Notes under the pieces: model-generated
Seen by the model: the letters and a program-made list of their open reading frames with translations, nothing else
Databases searched by the model: none
Told to the model about the DNA's origin: nothing
Part shown: positions 16,724 to 24,178 of the stretch, one piece after another
Position numbering within the stretch: the stretch's first letter is position 1
How the letters are laid out: each line of letters opens with the position of its first letter
Program-made: the position numbers and the translations under genes
Origin: Clostridiaceae bacterium
Lineage (GTDB): Bacteria > Bacillota > Clostridia > Oscillospirales > Acutalibacteraceae
Direction: 5' to 3'
DNA length: 25,840 nucleotides
Assembly (NCBI GenBank): GCA_904502175.1
Contig: CAJGDU010000001.1
Span: forward strand, 1 to 25,840

Positions 16724-18754
16724 TCACCAGGGCAGGATGAAACCGCTGCCCGAGCCGGTCGTCGATTCGGAATACGGATAGGTGTTGACGCTCGTCAGCG
16801 GCACCGAACTGCGGGTGAAGTCCGCCTTGGCGTCATAGATCTTGGTTTCGCCGATATAGATATCGATGGGGACCTGGGAACCGGTGCCGGAGATCTCCGT
16901 GGCATAGGAACCGCCGTTGCAGAGCACTTCCGCGCTCTTCTGGAGTTCGTTGGCCACATAGACCCGGATGGTCTTGGTCTCATTGATGTTCGGCAGGGTG
17001 ACCGTCACACGTCCGGTCTTCTTGGCCTGGGAACCCGAGCTGACGGTGAGGTCGATGCTCGTGCCCTTGTTCGCCTTGATGCCGTTCTTGATGCTCTGGT
17101 CGATGATGGTGCCCTTGGCCTCGGAGGAATCGGCTTCCGTAACGCTGCCGACCTTCAGGCCCTGTCCCGTGAAGAACTGTTCCACGGACGCCTTATCGGT
17201 GTAGTAGTTCATGCCGATGACGTTGGGGACACTGACCTTTTCGGAGCTCTCGTCGGTGGCCACCACCAGCAGGATGGTCTCCGAGGTGTCCGCTTCCGTG
17301 CCCTGTTCGGGGTCGGAACGGATGACGGTGCCCGGGGTGGCGGTCGCCGAGAACTGGGTCTCTGCCTTCAGGTTGGTGAACCCTTCGGTCTGCAGGATCT
17401 CGCTGGCTTCCAGCAGGGTCTTGCCGTAGATCTTCGGGACCTCGACCACGGTGCCCTTGGACACCACTTCGAGTTTGATGGTCGTGCCCTTGCGGACCTC
17501 AGTGCCGGAGGCCGGGTCCTGCTTGATGACTTCGCCTTCCGCCGCGGTGGTGGAAGAGACGTAGTTGAGATCGAACTCGAAATCGTCATAGCGCTCGTTG
17601 CCGTCGATTTCCTCGGCGTAGATCTTGCCGACGAAGTTCGGAACGGTCAGCGAATCGCCGCCGAGAACATCGGTGAAAAGCCGCAGGAACACCAGCACCG
17701 CGACGATGGCGGCCACCAGGCCGAGGGCGATGCCGATGCCGACATTGCGGCGCACGTTGCTCTTCCGGCGCTGTTCCGGCAGGATGGGGTTGGCTCCGGA
17801 GGAAGCCCCGCGGCCGCCGCTCACGTCCGGGGCGCCGGCGCCGTACATGCCGCCGGTGACGGACTCACGGTTGATGAACTTGGTGGGCTCTTTATCGACA
17901 AAGTAGGTGTAGTCGAATTTGATGGAGGGATTGCGTTTCAGCTCATCGAGGTCCAGCAGCATTTCGGCTGCGGACTGATAGCGGCTGCCGGTCCCCTTTT
18001 CCATGGCGTGGAGGGTGATCTGCTCCAGACCGATGGGTATTTGGGGATTGATCTCCCGGGGCGGAGTGGCCTCGTTCTGCACCTGCATGATGGCGACGGA
18101 CACCGCGCTGTCCGCCTCGAAGGGCAGACGGCCGGTGATCATCTCATAGAGGACCACGCCGACGGAGTAGATGTCCGCCTTGTCATCGGTGGTCTCTCCC
18201 CTCGCCTGCTCCGGCGAGATGTAGTGGACCGACCCGATGGCGGCCTCGGTCATGGTGCGGGTCTCTCCGCGGGAGAAACGGGCAATGCCGAAATCGGTGA
18301 CTTTGATGGTGCCGTTTTCCAGAAGCAGGATGTTCTGGGGCTTGATGTCCCGGTGGACGATGCCCTTGTCATGGGCATGCTGGAGCGCCCGGAGGATCTG
18401 GGTCGTGAAGTGGACCGCTTCCTTCCAGGGGATGACGCCCTGCTTCTCGATATATTCTTTCAGCGTGATGCCTTCCACATACTCCATGACGATGTACTGG
18501 AGTTTATCGCCCAGAGAGACATCGTAGACTTTGACGATGTTCGGGTGGGAAAGCACCGCGATGGCTTTCGATTCATTTTTGAAGCGCCTGCGGAACTCCT
18601 CGTTGGCGAGGAACTCGTCCTTCAGGACTTTGATGGAGACCAGGCGGTCATCGATGTTGTCATAGGCCTTGTAGACCACGGCCATGCCGCCGACACCGAC
18701 GATCTCGCGGATCTCATAGCGGCCGTCGAGCCGCTTGCCGACATAATTATCCAT
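16724..18754 (-). CDS. prkC: PASTA-domain Ser/Thr protein kinase (PrkC/Stk1 type)
   Basis: This membrane kinase senses muropeptides or lipid II through its outer PASTA domains and phosphorylates cell-wall, division and translation proteins. The 676-aa product has a kinase domain at about residues 10-270 with the Gly loop VGVGGMAVVYKA, K42, HRDIKPQN (D136), DFG (154-156) and the activation-loop end GSVHYISPEQ. A juxtamembrane linker leads to one membrane segment (about 336-358) and three PASTA repeats (about 368-434, 436-500, 505-575). The last 100 residues form a Thr/Ser-rich beta-type domain ending in GSGSGFILPW, not a fourth PASTA repeat. It starts 4 nt after the prpC stop, and the two form the usual kinase-phosphatase pair. 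Confidence 0.95.
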   Translation of the reverse strand: MDNYVGKRLDGRYEIREIVGVGGMAVVYKAYDNIDDRLVSIKVLKDEFLANEEFRRRFKNESKAIAVLSHPNIVKVYDVSLGDKLQYIVMEYVEGITLKEYIEKQGVIPWKEAVHFTTQILRALQHAHDKGIVHRDIKPQNILLLENGTIKVTDFGIARFSRGETRTMTEAAIGSVHYISPEQARGETTDDKADIYSVGVVLYEMITGRLPFEADSAVSVAIMQVQNEATPPREINPQIPIGLEQITLHAMEKGTGSRYQSAAEMLLDLDELKRNPSIKFDYTYFVDKEPTKFINRESVTGGMYGAGAPDVSGGRGASSGANPILPEQRRKSNVRRNVGIGIALGLVAAIVAVLVFLRLFTDVLGGDSLTVPNFVGKIYAEEIDGNERYDDFEFDLNYVSSTTAAEGEVIKQDPASGTEVRKGTTIKLEVVSKGTVVEVPKIYGKTLLEASEILQTEGFTNLKAETQFSATATPGTVIRSDPEQGTEADTSETILLVVATDESSEKVSVPNVIGMNYYTDKASVEQFFTGQGLKVGSVTEADSSEAKGTIIDQSIKNGIKANKGTSIDLTVSSGSQAKKTGRVTVTLPNINETKTIRVYVANELQKSAEVLCNGGSYATEISGTGSQVPIDIYIGETKIYDAKADFTRSSVPLTSVNTYPYSESTTGSGSGFILPW

Positions 18755-18758
18755 TTTC

Positions 18759-19487
18759 TCACCCCTCCACGGCTACGACCGTGATGTTGTCTCCGCCACC
18801 GTGCTCGTTCGCGAGGTCCACGAGGGCGCTCGCGAAGTCGGTATGACGGCCTTCCAGGATCGCTTTGTGGATGTCTTCATCGCTCACATAGTTCGTGAGC
18901 CCGTCCGTACAGATGAGCAGCATGCATTTTTCCCCGCACGGCTCCTCTGTGAAATCGACCCGGAGGTTCTCATCGACGCCGAGGGCTCTGGTGATGAGGT
19001 TCTTGCTGGGGTGCCGGAGCGCCTCCTCCTCGGTGATCTCTCCGTTCTCGACCATCTTCTGAACGACCGAATGGTCCCGGGTCAGCTGGCGGATGGTCTG
19101 TTTCCCGACCACGTAGGCACGGCTGTCTCCGGCGTGGGCCACATAGATGTTTTCCTCATCCATGATGGCGGCCACGACCGTGGTCCCCATGCCGGCCAGT
19201 TCCGGGTTGGCGATGGTCATATCGTAGATCTCGTAGTTGGCATTGGTAATGGCGGTCACCAGCAGGTTCCGGATGGAGGAAGAACTCATGTTCTCCCGGT
19301 AGGCGGTGGTGATCCGCTCAGAGATGGATCGGACCGCGGTGGAACTGGCGACGTTGCCGCCGACGCTGCCGCCCATGCCGTCGCAGACGACAGCCCAGGC
19401 CACGCCGTTGCGGAATTCGCCCGCGGCGTAAGAGTCCTGGTTGGACGACCGCACTTTTCCGGGGTCTGTCCTTGCGATGATCCTCAT
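18759..19487 (-). CDS. prpC: PP2C-family Ser/Thr protein phosphatase (PrpC/Stp type)
   Basis: The phosphatase reverses phosphorylation by the neighbouring kinase. The 242-aa product carries the PP2C metal ligands and motifs: D18 (SSNQDS), VVCDGMGG (D36), HAGDSRAY, RDHSVVQ, CTDGLTN (D195) and GGGDNIT (D233). It is a cytoplasmic, single-domain protein of normal length. Its ATG overlaps the rlmN stop (ATGA), and its stop is 4 nt before prkC, so phosphatase and kinase should be made together. Sequence identifies the family securely; the substrates are inferred from context. Confidence 0.95.
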   Translation of the reverse strand: MRIIARTDPGKVRSSNQDSYAAGEFRNGVAWAVVCDGMGGSVGGNVASSTAVRSISERITTAYRENMSSSSIRNLLVTAITNANYEIYDMTIANPELAGMGTTVVAAIMDEENIYVAHAGDSRAYVVGKQTIRQLTRDHSVVQKMVENGEITEEEALRHPSKNLITRALGVDENLRVDFTEEPCGEKCMLLICTDGLTNYVSDEDIHKAILEGRHTDFASALVDLANEHGGGDNITVVAVEG

Positions 19488-20533
19488 TTCTCTGTCATCT
19501 CCTTTGCGTGGTTTCTGCGGAGCTGGCCGCAGGAGGCCTCGATGTCGGGGCCCAGGGTCCGGCGCACAGTGGTCGTGATGCCGCTGCGCTCCAGTATGCT
19601 TGCGAACGCGGTCAGGCGTTCGTCAGAACTTCGTACATAATCGTTTTCCCGCACTTCGTTGGCCGGGATGAGGTTGACATGGCACAGCATGCCTTTCAGC
19701 CGGGAGGCGAGCTCCCTGGCGCACTCGTCGGAGTCGTTGACCCCGCTCATCATGGCGTATTCGAAGGAAATGCGGCGGTTGGTGGCGGCGATGTAGTCCC
19801 GGCAGGCCTTCAGAAGGGTCTCGATGTCCCACCGCTTCGCCACCGGCATGATGCGCCGGCGGATGTCGTCGTTGGGCGCGTGGAGCGAGACCGACAGGGT
19901 GAACTGGGGCCGCAGCTCCATGAGGTCGTAGAGCCTCGGGACGATGCCGCAGGTGGACAGCGAGACGTGCCGCATGCTGAGGTTGACACCGTCCTCGCAG
20001 GTCAAAAGTTCCAGGAACCGCATGACGTTGTCATAATTCAGTAGGGGTTCCCCCATGCCCATGAGGACCAGATGGGAGACCCTGATGTCCATGTCCCGCT
20101 GGGCCGTATAGACCTGAGCCAGGATCTCGGAGGGGCGCAGGTCGCGCTCGCAGCCGCCGATGGTGGAGGCGCAGAACGTGCAGCCCATATCGCACCCGAT
20201 CTGAGAAGAGACACAGACGGAGTAGCCGTACTTGTATTTCATGAGCACGGTTTCCACCGTGTTCCCGTCGTTCAGTTCATAGAGATATTTGACGGTGCCG
20301 TCGATGGCGGAGACCCGTTTCTGAAGGACCTTCGCGTCATAGATGACATACTGTTCCGCGAGCGTCTCCCGCAGGTCTTTGGAGAGGTTCGTCATTTCGT
20401 CGAACTCCGCCACATATTTTTTGTGGAGCCAGTCGTAGACCTGTTTTGCCCGAAACTTCGGAAGCCCGGAGGAAACCAGGTCTTCGGTCAGTTCCGGCAG
20501 GGTCATGGACCGGATGTCTTTCCGTTCGCTCAA
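19484..20533 (-). CDS. rlmN: Dual-specificity rRNA/tRNA adenine-C2 methyltransferase RlmN
   Basis: RlmN is a radical-SAM enzyme that methylates C2 of A2503 in 23S rRNA and A37 in some tRNAs. The 349-aa product has the iron-sulphur motif CDMGCTFC (C114, C118, C121) and the two mechanism cysteines C107 (SVCVSSQIGC) and C335 (SCGQLR); GMGEPLLNYDNV is also present. I start at TTG 20533, which overlaps the rsmB stop as TTGA, because KDIRSMTLPEL then falls at the family's usual N-terminal position. ATG 20506 is an alternative that would cut this segment. The ribosome binding site for the TTG is close (GGGGG about 4 nt away), so coupling to rsmB translation is likely. Confidence 0.95.
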   Translation of the reverse strand: MSERKDIRSMTLPELTEDLVSSGLPKFRAKQVYDWLHKKYVAEFDEMTNLSKDLRETLAEQYVIYDAKVLQKRVSAIDGTVKYLYELNDGNTVETVLMKYKYGYSVCVSSQIGCDMGCTFCASTIGGCERDLRPSEILAQVYTAQRDMDIRVSHLVLMGMGEPLLNYDNVMRFLELLTCEDGVNLSMRHVSLSTCGIVPRLYDLMELRPQFTLSVSLHAPNDDIRRRIMPVAKRWDIETLLKACRDYIAATNRRISFEYAMMSGVNDSDECARELASRLKGMLCHVNLIPANEVRENDYVRSSDERLTAFASILERSGITTTVRRTLGPDIEASCGQLRRNHAKEMTEK

Positions 20534-21852
20534 GTCTCCCCCGCCTTTTCGATGACGGCGTTGAAAAAACCGTCACACCGGTACTCCTGCGGAAAGTAGG
20601 TCTTCTGGAAGAGCAGCGTGCAGTCCGGATGGTCGGAAAGGAACCGTTCCACGACCGCTTCGTTCTCCGCCGGATTGAGGGAACAGGTCGAATAGACCAG
20701 CCGTCCTCCGGGCCTTAAATATCTTACCGCATTATTTAAAATATTATACTGTAAGGGCGGTAAATCGTCAACGAACGCGGGGTCCCGAAAACGGATCTCC
20801 GGTTTGCGTCCGATGTCGCCGAATCCGGCGCAGGGAACGTCGGCCAGGACCCGGTCCGCAGGACCGATCTCCGGGTCGTAAACTGTGGCGTCTCCGACGG
20901 CTGCTTCCACACAGGAAAGGCCGAGACGGGAGGCGTTTTCCCGGATGAGTTCCACCCGGTTCTCATGGAGGTCGAAAGCCCTGACGACACCGCTGTTTTC
21001 CATGTGTTCCGCCAGCGTACAGCTCTTTCCGCCGGGGGCGGCGCAAAGGTCGAGGACCACCTGCCCGGGCCGGGCATCGAGGTTCTCACAGCAGAGCTGC
21101 GACGCGGCGTCCTGAACATGGAACAGGCCCTCCCGGAAAGAGGGCAGTTCGGCGAGATCGCCGGGTTCCTTCAGAACGAGGGCGTTTTCGACTTTCTCGT
21201 GGGGTTCCGCAGAGACCCCTTCCTCCGCCAGTCGGGCAAGGAGGTCTCCCGCGGTCGTTTTCGTGGTGTTGACCCGGACCGTCAGCGGGCGCGGGCCAAG
21301 GGCGTCGGCAAGGATGCCCTCCGTTTTTTCCAGGCCGTATGCCTCTGTCCAGAGAGACAGAAGCGGCACCGGGACCGCGTATTTCACGCTGTAGTAGAGT
21401 GCCTGCTCGTCGCTCAGAGACCGGGCGTCTTCCTCCGGTCTTTCCCTGAGTTCCGGCAGTTGCAGGCCGTTTTCCGACACCTTGCGCAGGACCGCGTTGC
21501 AGAGGCCGGCACCATAGGCGGCGCCGTTCTTTTTGACGAGTTTCACCGTCTCGTTGATGGCCGCGTGGTCCGGGACCCGGTCGAGGAACAGGACCTGAAA
21601 CGCGCCCAGCAAAAGGGCCGTATAGACCTTCGGGTCCAGTTTGCGCAGCGGCTGTCGGAGGTACAGGGACAGCTCATAGTCCAGCGTCACCTTCCGCTCC
21701 AGAACACCGTAGACGAGACCCGTATAGAACGACTTGTCGGCGCCCGACAGGTCGTTGGACCGCAGGGCGCCGGCAATGGATAAGTTGGAATAGGACTGAT
21801 CGCGCAGGACACCCCGGAGCGTCTGGAAAGCCAGTTGTCTCGGGTTTTCCAT
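20530..21852 (-). CDS. rsmB: 16S rRNA (cytosine-967-C5)-methyltransferase RsmB
   Basis: RsmB methylates C967 of 16S rRNA. The 440-aa product has an N-terminal NusB-like helical RNA-binding domain (about residues 1-140) with LLLGAFQVLFLDRVPDHAAINETVKLVK. The Rossmann methyltransferase domain follows, with the SAM motif VLDLCAAPGGKSCTLAEHM, motif IV ADVPCAGFGDIG (helper Cys) and motif VI VYSTCSLNPAENE (nucleophile Cys). The start is ATG 21852, with GGAG 8 nt upstream, 1 nt after the stop of the zinc peptidase gene; the open frame further upstream is part of that gene. Its stop overlaps the rlmN start by 4 nt. Confidence 0.95.
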   Translation of the reverse strand: MENPRQLAFQTLRGVLRDQSYSNLSIAGALRSNDLSGADKSFYTGLVYGVLERKVTLDYELSLYLRQPLRKLDPKVYTALLLGAFQVLFLDRVPDHAAINETVKLVKKNGAAYGAGLCNAVLRKVSENGLQLPELRERPEEDARSLSDEQALYYSVKYAVPVPLLSLWTEAYGLEKTEGILADALGPRPLTVRVNTTKTTAGDLLARLAEEGVSAEPHEKVENALVLKEPGDLAELPSFREGLFHVQDAASQLCCENLDARPGQVVLDLCAAPGGKSCTLAEHMENSGVVRAFDLHENRVELIRENASRLGLSCVEAAVGDATVYDPEIGPADRVLADVPCAGFGDIGRKPEIRFRDPAFVDDLPPLQYNILNNAVRYLRPGGRLVYSTCSLNPAENEAVVERFLSDHPDCTLLFQKTYFPQEYRCDGFFNAVIEKAGET

Positions 21853-21853
21853 A

Positions 21854-22588
21854 TCAGCTGCTCCGACGGTTCCCGAGGAAGAGGACGATGAAGCGCAGGA
21901 GGTTGGCAAGCGCCGTGGCCACGGCGACCACATAGGTCATGGCGGCGGCGGTGAGCACCTTGCGTGCGCCGGTGTACTCGTTGCCTTCCAGCATCTTCGT
22001 CTCATCGATGACCTTCAGGGCGCGGTGGCTGGCATCCAGTTCCACCGGAAGGGTGACGAACTGGAAGAGGGCCACAAAGGCATACAGCAGCAGGCCGAAG
22101 TAGACGAGGCCGGCGATGTTCATAAAGATGCCGATGAGGGCCAGCGGGATGCCGGCTGCGGATCCGATGTTGCAGACCGGAACGATGGCGTTGCGCACCT
22201 TGATGGGCACGTAGCCCTGGGCGTGCTGGGCCGCGTGGCCCGCCTCATGACAGGCGACGCCGATGGCGGCAATGGAGGAGTGTCCGTAGGTGCTGTCCGA
22301 CAGACTGATGACATTGGTTTTCGGGTTGTAGTTGTCCGAAAGCTGTCCGGGGATGTGCTGGATGGCGACATTGGTGATGCCGTAATAATCCAGGACTTTC
22401 TGGGCAGCCTGCTCCGCAGTGAGCCCTTTGGAAGCCCGGAACTCGTCGTACTTCGCGTAGACGGACTTCACCCGGGACTGGGCGATGAGCGCCGCGAAGA
22501 AGCAGGCAAGGACCAGGATGTAAGACCAGGTGTAAGCGGAGCCGAACCCGTACTGGCTCAGCTGGCCGAGACCTTCATAACCGTACAT
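21854..22588 (-). CDS. Membrane zinc metallopeptidase (neutral zinc metallopeptidase family, PF04298-like)
   Basis: The 244-aa product has an N-terminal membrane segment (about residues 20-38), a cytoplasmic-type stretch, the zinc motif HEAGH within VACHEAGHAAQHAQGY, and further hydrophobic segments (about 135-180 and near the C-terminus). LPVELDASHRAL, a conserved stretch, probably supplies the third zinc ligand. The family is found beside rsmB and fmt in many Firmicutes; its substrate is unknown. I start at ATG 22588, because AGAGGT lies 7 nt upstream; a GTG at 22597 would overlap that site. The 100-nt AT-rich gap before it holds an unusual pair of interleaved inverted repeats. Confidence 0.88.
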   Translation of the reverse strand: MYGYEGLGQLSQYGFGSAYTWSYILVLACFFAALIAQSRVKSVYAKYDEFRASKGLTAEQAAQKVLDYYGITNVAIQHIPGQLSDNYNPKTNVISLSDSTYGHSSIAAIGVACHEAGHAAQHAQGYVPIKVRNAIVPVCNIGSAAGIPLALIGIFMNIAGLVYFGLLLYAFVALFQFVTLPVELDASHRALKVIDETKMLEGNEYTGARKVLTAAAMTYVVAVATALANLLRFIVLFLGNRRSS

Positions 22589-22633
22589 AACATGCACCTC
22601 TCGATCGTTACTTTTTTATTATTAAATGAATGG

Positions 22634-22680
22634 GCTTTTTCCAAGCTAAATATAGGTGGAAAAGCTTAAAAATACCTATA
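22634..22680 (-). repeat. Two interleaved inverted repeats in the fmt-zinc peptidase gap
   Basis: Plus-strand arms are GCTTTTTCC (22634-22642) with GGAAAAGC (22658-22665), and TATAGGT (22651-22657) with ACCTATA (22674-22680). Because the arms alternate, both stems at once would make a pseudoknot; otherwise they are rival hairpins. The region is very AT-rich against a GC-rich background. No known riboswitch class was recognised. It may be a promoter/operator region or an RNA element between the two genes. Confidence 0.45.
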
Positions 22681-22689
22681 GAAAACGGT

Positions 22690-23634
22690 TCAGGAAAGCG
22701 TGTCCCCTTCCCGGATCGGATGGCCCAGCAGATAGGCGCCGGCGGCCATCTTTTTGGAACCCACGGGCTGCACTTCCGGCAGTTCGACATAGGCCCCGTC
22801 TCCACAGCGGACATAGAGACTGTCCTTCGTCGCGTAGAGCTGTCCCGGAACGGAACAGCCGGTGTCGGCATCGGAGAGCTCCGGCGCCAGCCGGGAGGCA
22901 TGGAGTTTCAGACCTTTCCCGTCCCGTTCCGCGGTGGCGGAGGGCCAGGGAGACAGACCGCGAATGTGGTCATGGACCTTTCGCGCAGGGCGGTTCCAGT
23001 CGACCGGAGAGTCCTCCTTGGAGAGGAGTCCCGCATAGGTGCTGAGCGCGTCATCCTGAGGTGTTGCGGTCAGCGTGCCCGCCTCCAGCGCCACGAGGGT
23101 CTTCTGCAGGACCGTGCCGCCGAGGACGGCAAGGCGGTCGAACAGTTCCCCAGCCGTCTCGTTCTCTCCGATGGAGAGGGTTTCGGACAGCAGGATGTCG
23201 CCCGTGTCGAGGCCCTCATCCATCTGCATGGTGGTGACACCGGTCTCGGTCTCTCCCTCCAGGATACAGCGGTTGATGGGGGCCGCGCCCCGGTACTTCG
23301 GGAGCAGGGACGCGTGGACGTTGATGCAGCCGTATTTGGGGAAATGAAGCACATCGCCCTTCAGAAGCATTCCGTAGGCCGCGACCACGATGAGGTCGGG
23401 CTGCAGTTCCTCTAAAATGGGCATGGCTTCGCCGTTTTTCAGGGACTCCGGCTGATAGACCGGAATGCCGTGCAGCAGCGCGCACTCTTTCACCGGCGGC
23501 GCCGTCAGGACATGTTTGCGCCCCTTCGGTTTGTCCGGCTGGGTAAACACCCCGACCACCTCATGCCCTTCGGCGATGAGCCGTTCGAGGGAGGACACCG
23601 CGAAGTCCGGGGTGCCCATGAACACGATTCTCAA
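22690..23634 (-). CDS. fmt: Methionyl-tRNA formyltransferase
   Basis: Fmt formylates initiator Met-tRNA using 10-formyl-THF. The 314-aa product begins MRIVFMGTPDFAV, the family N-terminus, and carries INVHASLLPKYRGAAP (catalytic Asn, His and folate-binding loop) and MDEGLDTGDIL (catalytic Asp). A C-terminal OB-like domain extends from about residue 205. I start at TTG 23634: AAGGA (23645-23649) lies 10 nt upstream, inside the end of def, and this gives the normal length. A longer reading frame from 23670 overlaps def and adds a non-homologous leader. The start lies 7 nt after the def stop, so the enzymes that add and remove the formyl group are made from neighbouring genes. Confidence 0.95.
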   Translation of the reverse strand: MRIVFMGTPDFAVSSLERLIAEGHEVVGVFTQPDKPKGRKHVLTAPPVKECALLHGIPVYQPESLKNGEAMPILEELQPDLIVVAAYGMLLKGDVLHFPKYGCINVHASLLPKYRGAAPINRCILEGETETGVTTMQMDEGLDTGDILLSETLSIGENETAGELFDRLAVLGGTVLQKTLVALEAGTLTATPQDDALSTYAGLLSKEDSPVDWNRPARKVHDHIRGLSPWPSATAERDGKGLKLHASRLAPELSDADTGCSVPGQLYATKDSLYVRCGDGAYVELPEVQPVGSKKMAAGAYLLGHPIREGDTLS

Positions 23635-23641
23635 CAGCGTG

Positions 23642-24160
23642 TCATCCTTTCGATTCCTGGCGTTCGGCACGCCGTATTCTGGCCATTTCCTCCAGTTCCT
23701 CCCTGTCGTGGGGGTCCGGGTTCAGCCGGTCCAGGAACAGGATGCCGTTGGTGTGGTCGATCTCGTGGCAGTAGCAGACCGCGCGGAAGCCTTCGACTTC
23801 TTCCTCATGGTGCTCGCCGTAGCGGTCGTCATATTCGACGGTGATCTTCTCCGGACGGATGGTCTCGTAGTACTCGCCGGGAATGGAGAGACATCCTTCG
23901 ATATCGTACTGGATGCCCTCTTCCTTCGTGATGACGGGGTTGATGAGTTCGGTGACCCCTTCCCCGTCCTGCAGGTCCACGACGACGGCCCGCTTCAGCG
24001 AAGCCACCTGGACCGCGGCAAGGCCCACGCCCTCGTCGGCGTACATGGTTTCCACCATGTCATCGAGCAGTTCCCAGAGGCGCTCGTCGAACTTTTTGAC
24101 GACGCGGCTCTGTTTCCGCAGGATGGGGTCTTCTTTCAACACGACTTTTCTCGTTGCCAT
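23642..24160 (-). CDS. def: Peptide deformylase
   Basis: This metalloenzyme removes the N-formyl group from nascent proteins. The 172-aa product has all three motifs: GVGLAAVQ (44-51), EGCLSIPG (C90) and HEIDH (132-136), with C90, H132 and H136 binding the metal and E133 catalytic. The residue before HExDH, usually Gln in the QHExDH motif, is Cys here (CYCHEIDHTNG). The C-terminus is rich in Glu and Arg. It lies between priA and fmt, 18 nt after the priA stop, and its stop is 7 nt before the fmt start. Confidence 0.96.
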   Translation of the reverse strand: MATRKVVLKEDPILRKQSRVVKKFDERLWELLDDMVETMYADEGVGLAAVQVASLKRAVVVDLQDGEGVTELINPVITKEEGIQYDIEGCLSIPGEYYETIRPEKITVEYDDRYGEHHEEEVEGFRAVCYCHEIDHTNGILFLDRLNPDPHDREELEEMARIRRAERQESKG

Positions 24161-24178
24161 ATCTTTTCTTCTTTCTAT

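Noticed and set aside
22634..22680. Calling the interleaved repeats a named riboswitch such as preQ1
   Set aside because: The topology is suggestive, but I could not match any conserved core of a known class, and the downstream gene gives no ligand hint.
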